The position numbers and the translations under genes are program-made. A stretch of 64,000 nucleotides of DNA from Ulota crispa (Eukaryota; Streptophyta; Bryopsida; Orthotrichales; Orthotrichaceae), in NCBI GenBank assembly GCA_963920765.1, contig OY987249.1:4373230-4437229 (forward strand), written 5' to 3'. Positions within the stretch are counted from its first letter, which is position 1; each line of letters starts with the position of its first letter. Positions 59,265 to 64,000 of this stretch are shown here, one piece after another. Below the pieces are notes generated by a model. That model was not told the DNA's origin. It made no database searches and was given only the letters and a program-made list of their open reading frames with translations.

Positions 59265-61550
59265 GAAATTTCACTGAAGAGGCTTATTATCCCAGGACAT
59301 TGTGCATACCTCCAAGTCTATAAGAGCAGAAAATTGATTGATGTGTGAAAATAGGCACGTTTAATTTATCCTCACGTGGTTGTGCTGCAAATCTTAATTA
59401 ACCCCTAAAATTCTTCTGTGTTTAGAGGCCCAAAATTGCTTCAAAATGCTAGTCCCCAAACCAGGGTCAAAATCTTCGTTGAAATTTATTTTTTAACAAA
59501 TCCAACCATAGGATCCTTTGATTGACTTGCACAAGTACATTGTCCCAAAATTTTGGAATGAGTATCCCCACCAATTGCAAGATCAATGTGCCTAAATTTC
59601 AAAATGTAGGTTTTTCTAGTCCTTCTAAAAGGTGAAGTTTTAGTTTTCAAACTTTTTAGAAAATACACATGTGTTGTATTTCTTGTGCAATTTTTGCAAT
59701 ATGTCGGAAAATGGGTTGAAAGCATATATAAAAAAATTTAACCAAAAAAATTTGGACTCATTTTTACAAAAATTGTAAAGTGAAAGGTATTGATGAATGA
59801 AAGATATAACTAATATGCTAATAAGTTTTGGAAGAATTTGAAAATTGTTAATCCCAATTGTGAGAATTCTCTAATAGACAATAAGGAACTTAATTTTCAT
59901 TTTCATTTGAAATTTTTCAAAATTGAGAGTAAAAGATAACTTTCTATGTTTTTTCTACCCTCTTCCTACCTTCAATGCCCGCAAAATAAAATTCCTTTTA
60001 ACTCGTACCTCATTATTTGGAATTGAATGATTCAAATTTTTTTGAGTAGGTATCAATCTATACAATTGTATAAACAAATTAAAAAAAAAATTAGAATATA
60101 TTTTTTGTTGCCCGGTTTGACATTGAAATTGAAAAAACCTTCTAACTTTTGCAATACTTATTGGAATGACATGAAATAAAGCTTCACATGTAGATTATGA
60201 TGAGTAGCATCCATCCTAAAAATTTCATGAAAAGATTCCACATTATGAAGTCAATAGAGCCTGCCTGAGTTCTCATAAAGCCAAAAGTGGGTTCCTTGGG
60301 CCTTTAGGGGTTAAAAAAATTCCATATTTCAAAAGGTCAAACAATATTGTGTTTTCTTTCCATTAGTCTTAACACCAACACAAACACGCTTCAAAGAAGA
60401 GAGCTCCAAGCTTTCTAAAAGACAATTATTTATTTTTATTTATTTTGGTAGTTGTTGCTGCTTGAATCAATCTTGAGGCCAATATAACATGATTTGAAGA
60501 GTACCCAATGGTTCTCACAAAATTCTGAACATAAATTTGAAAAAAGAAAATTTCATAAACATTATAACACGGAGAGATTTTTTGGTTTTCACTTAATTGG
60601 ATATGGAGATCATTTCTTTCCTCTAAGTATGTGAAATGTGGAGATTTGGGTTATAAACAATGAATTCAATAAAGTAGTGTTGGTACATTATTTGAAATGC
60701 ATGTTGTATGATTTTAAAAACTCATATTCTTTTTGTAAGTGAAGTTATTTAAGAGGATTAAAGGATCTTCAAAATTCACATAAGAAAATTATTGGAGATA
60801 GCATTGTGGAAGGCTTGTTGTGGCGAAAGGTGAATGGCAAGGCTCATGATGTCCACCAATTCCTTGCAAATCAATGCTCCTAGTGATGGAGATAAGGGTC
60901 AAGAATAAGAGTGTCGCAGTTTTGGAAGGCAGTGTTTAGAAAATTGGCTTTGTGACCTACGACATAGGCATGTGGAACTTGTCACAACTCATTGTCATAG
61001 CAACTTCAAGGTTGTCATGCAACTCACCCTTGTTGAAGCTTTGGCATCATGCACCTTGCGCATTGTTTTGACCCAACATTGCGTCCACGCAGATCTCCCA
61101 CCCTCAAAATAATCGGCAAAACAAGGGTGTTAAAAAAACTCAAATTCTTGACAGCTCACCGTTCCTAAATGCCTCTTTGGCTCAGTCACTCAAAATGTTG
61201 GTCTCTGCGTGCCCACAATGAAGATCTAAGATATGACCACGAGCTTGAGGGCACTCTATTTCCCCATTTGGCGCAAATTGGTGGAGATGCTCTTAACAAA
61301 TACCTAAAACACACCAAACTAATGCTAGTCAGTAAGTTACTATAGGCTTATCTAAAAAGGGAAGGTTCAAGAAGGGACATCTTTGCCTTGATCGCAAACG
61401 GATAAAATTCCATGCAGGCTCTGACTAAATTACCCACAGCAACATGTGGAAGAATCGGAATCTCAAGCTAAGTTGAGTCAAAAACCATGGTCTTTTCATT
61501 TACTGTATCCTCAAAGGATGTACTCAATGTAACTTACTGTAGTAAATTAA
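59265..61550. other. No gene recognised; upstream of the subtilase leader
   Basis: AT-rich to about 60.7 kb, then gradually richer in G+C. Frames here are short and unsupported. No element ends were identified. Confidence 0.45.
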
Positions 61551-63121
61551 ATGCAGAGGCGAGAGATCAGGGGGAATGTTGCCAGTAAGGAAAATTTCAC
61601 CAATAGTAACTTAACTGGCAAGGCCGGCGACTGGCCAAGGTGGGCGCCAGGGGCGGAGTGTGGCAGCGGCATTAAAGGAGGGATTTGCGCGGCCGTAGCC
61701 TCCTCACCTCCTGGCATTGCGAGCAGTAGGAGACTGCTGTGACCAAGACGCCGGACTTGTCCAGCCAGCGTCGTCTCTCCAGCCAAGTCTGTTGTCTAAT
61801 GGGATCGCCAACCTCCGAGCCCCAAGTTGACCCTTTCTCAAGGCCGCTGGAAGTCTGGAACTAGAAGTCTAGAACTGGCTGTAGCACATTTCAGGTTCCG
61901 CGCCCACCTCTGCCCTGCCCTGCTTGGACTCGCCGCAGGAACCTTAGTTAATCCAGTCGGACGCATTGAGCTCTTCGTGCAACAGACTTTGTCACAACTC
62001 GTCGACCTGCAGCTGCCAAGGACTTGGTTGCTAACTCAGACTCGGAGCAGCAGCAAGGCAGTGTCAATGTTGGGTGGGTTCACCTCTGGAAATCCTTCGA
62101 GTAGTACCTTCTACTCTTGCGTTTTTGAGGTGTGGATTTACTAGAATTGATCGAGACTGGCTAACTTTGCTGAAAGCACTACTCCTTGCTTTGGTCGTCG
62201 TTGCATTTTGTCTAGTTGGAGAGACTGTTAGAAATGAGAGGCCGAGTTGGTGGTGCAATTCGTGCAGCATTGCGCGAGGACGCGTTTTGACACCTGTGCG
62301 AGGCACATGGCCCTACTGGTGCCGAAGAATTCGGAAGCTCCAAACCTACATTCTTTGTCCAACTGGTTATGGCCAGACATGTAGATGTACTTGCCAATTC
62401 TCTTATCGCGTTGTGATGAATCCTAACTGGCCCTGTCTGTTGGCAATGTAGCTTGCAAGCCTTGTCGTGACAGGCCTTATCTGTTCCAAATTAGCTATTT
62501 GCTTATTCATATGTATCTGGGATTACGGGATTAATAGCGGCAGTGGGAACATTGAAGGTTGCTGGCCATGCCCTGTTGGTCAGGGGGGCGAGGGTCTTTG
62601 TTTCTAGGGATCGTGGTTACCACTACGCAGCCATGAATAGATTTAGATCATCCTTGATTCAAAGGATTCGTGGCTGGTGTCCACAAATGCGAGCGTCTAG
62701 TCTGAATCCTCGACTACGTATGTGTTTTTCATGTTCTACGTTTTTCCAGTAGTATTCGAATATCGATGCAGCTATGGAGTTGTGATATCGAATGCAACCT
62801 CATCTACTCTTGCACTAAACCCTGCTATCCGTGTTTCGCTATCAGAATGTTGAAGTTGGATTGATAGGGTTCTAAAGCCATTGAACTTAAACTTTGTGTA
62901 GGTTGTTGTGCATTTTGCAACTGACATGGGGAGAAACGACGCTGCTCCCGAGGAAGTGTGAGGAACAGAAGCTCCGCAATTGCAGCATCAGCATTGAGGA
63001 AAGAGGAGGAGCCTTTGTTTCAGAAACCCTAGGCTTGCAAGCAAAGACGGTCACCTGATTTGCTTACACACATCAACGTTGTTCATGCTGTTGTAGCGGG
63101 GACACCGAAGTGTTCAATAGA
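61551..63121 (+). promoter_or_regulatory. CpG-richer 5' region of the subtilase gene with upstream ORFs
   Basis: G+C and CpG rise sharply from about 61550 to the coding start, unlike the transposon DNA to the left. Many unrelated short frames on both strands result from this, including an ATG frame at 61551-61742 that would be an upstream ORF if transcribed. A possible leader intron runs from CTAC/GTATGT (62718) to TTTGTGTAG (62901). No TATA box was chosen, so the transcription start is unknown. Confidence 0.5.
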
Positions 63122-63666
63122 ATGAGAACCCCTGAGTTGAGAAGCGCGTGGGGTGTTCAAACATCATGCTTGGTGTTGGCTTTGACTTTGGGGCTGACGT
63201 TCCTTGGATCGTCCGTAGCAAAAGAATATGATGGTCCTGCGGCTGAAAAAGAGATATATATCGTTGTCTTTGAAGACATGCCCATTGTGACCTACAATGG
63301 GAAACTCCCGGGACTACGTGGCACTGCCAAGTATTTCTCTCAAAGATGGAGAAGAGCGCACAAAAGGTACTACTAAAGGTTGCCAGCCATTGATCCTAGG
63401 CCCTGAACAGACAAGGTGCCTTCCTAGTACTTTTAAGGAATTAGAATTGTGGTGGGACCATAATCTTGGGAGTACTTGCTTATCGTCGATGTGTTGTATT
63501 CAATCTTAGGTCGCACATCTCGGAGCTCGTGAAGAAATACAACGCTTACTTGATCAAAGAGCAAGACTCGATCCTGTCGACGTTCTTTGGATTCGAAAAC
63601 TGTGAGAAAGTGTATCGATACACACACCTCGTGAATGGAGTTGCGCTCCCACTCACTGTCGATGAG
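63122..63666 (+). CDS. SBT2-type subtilisin-like serine protease, 5' exons (partial)
   Basis: The ATG at 63122 opens a frame with an N-terminal hydrophobic signal (CLVLALTLGLTFLGSSVA, about residues 18-35), then EKEIYIVVFEDMPIVTYNGK, the start of the inhibitor I9 propeptide. Exon 1 ends at 63366 (AAAAG/GTAC). The intron is 63367-63509 (143 bp, CTTAG acceptor). Exon 2, 63510-63666, completes an Arg codon (phase 2) and reads SHISELVKKYNAYLIKEQDS, CEKVYRYTHLVNGVALPL, TVDE, then GAG/GTAATT in phase 0. YIV..E..P...YNG, ..LV..Y...L...(Q/H)D..L and (L/V)Y.Y.HL(I/V)NG are typical of plant SBT2 subtilases, secreted Asp-His-Ser proteases made as zymogens. The catalytic domain lies beyond the window. 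Exons are free of stops, so the gene may be functional. The family is firm; the exact member is not. Confidence 0.88.
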
Positions 63667-63742
63667 GTAATTAAAAAAATTACTACTAACAACCTCGTCA
63701 AACCTTTATGCAACCCATTTTTGTAGAGGTGGCAATCAAGTA

Positions 63743-64000
63743 CTCCCTCTGTCCCTCTAAAAACGTCCGAAAATCTTTCTTGCGGAAGGATTAACTGTAT
63801 TGTGTTTTTGGTCTTTGTGCAAGTGACACATGCATCATTCTAGAATCAATGTACCATTGACCAAATGTATGCAAAACTCTCATGCTTTGATGTCGTCGTT
63901 TGGGCACCCAGACTCCATGCAAAAAAGTACCATATTGGTGCATGCTGCCCGCTCCTCGTTATTGATGATTTAAAGATTAGTAGTAGCAACAATGGTACCT
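63743..64000. mobile_element. Tc1/mariner-like MITE, partial, inside subtilase intron 2
   Basis: Starts with CTCCCTCTGTCCC after a TA (63741-63742), the Stowaway-type end. The next 250 bp match the reverse complement of 15859-15455: CTAGAATCAATGTACCA, GATGTCGTCGTTTGGGCA, TGCCCGCTCCTCGTTATTGA and TAGCAACAATGGTACCT appear in the same order. The other terminus is past the window edge. It lies just after exon 2's donor, so it is intronic and in the sense gene context. Confidence 0.88.

Noticed and set aside
61827..62752. Several overlapping frames on both strands before the subtilase
   Set aside because: Stops are rare there because G+C is high; no domain or splice support. Treated as leader DNA.
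1..64000. tRNA or rRNA genes, CRISPR arrays
   Set aside because: Only tRNA-like boxes of SINE-type repeats were seen; no foldable tRNA, rRNA segment or repeat-spacer array.

Overview
This is nuclear DNA of a land plant with a large, repeat-rich, AT-rich genome. The evidence is plant-type CACTA (En/Spm) transposases, GT-AG introns, plant SINE and MITE-like elements, and the 5' end of one ordinary plant gene, an SBT2-type subtilase, at the right edge. I cannot name the species. Nothing in the window is bacterial. Almost everything left of 61.5 kb is transposon or transposon debris, and most long reading frames are decayed.

Layout. 1-24.2 kb holds pieces of an old CACTA element on the minus strand: TNP2 at 24.2-23.1, DUF4218 at 7.7-6.9 and DUF4216 at 1.8-1.15. 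They lie in the expected order but are spread over 23 kb. Between them lie a composite repeat carrying a ~180-bp tandem array (twice, inverted: 2.0-3.6 and 21.5-23.1 kb), a long-TIR MITE (5.5-6.2), a decayed split gene resembling a beta-class amino DNA methyltransferase (9.3-10.8, minus), a repeat-associated coding remnant (12.75-13.95, plus), a Tc1/mariner-like MITE (15.3-15.9), and a 2.7-kb non-coding CACTA element with its own minisatellite and a SINE (16.7-19.5). A 151-bp CACTA miniature sits inside the methyltransferase gene.

24.2-61.5 kb. A 26,107-bp CACTA element occupies 27576-53682. It has matching termini, a GAG target duplication, and an insertion site inside a 69-bp tandem repeat whose intact neighbours show the empty site. 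It carries TNP2 on the minus strand (39.5-33.7 kb) and a TNP1/TnpA-like gene on the plus strand (43.1-45.7 kb), transcribed outward from a central region. The two arms have opposite strand skew. To the right are a transposon gene with four in-frame TAG codons and no frameshift (54.5-56.4, minus), several minisatellites, and a row of three MITE copies (58.3-59.3).

61.5-64 kb. A leader region with more G+C and CpG precedes the subtilase: exon 1 with signal peptide and start of the inhibitor domain, a 143-bp phase-2 intron, and exon 2 with the rest of the inhibitor domain. Intron 2 contains a second copy of the mariner-like MITE and runs off the window.

Two signals stand out. First, the interruptions I read in the CACTA and gag-like frames are all TAG or TGA (about 20 TAG, 8 TGA, 0 TAA). 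Where a paralogue lies in the window, some pair with Gln or Arg codons, as expected from C-to-T decay of methylated CAG and CGA. Second, there is a split methyltransferase-like gene inside repeat DNA, close to an unrecognised repeat-associated gene; together they may be remnants of one undescribed element.
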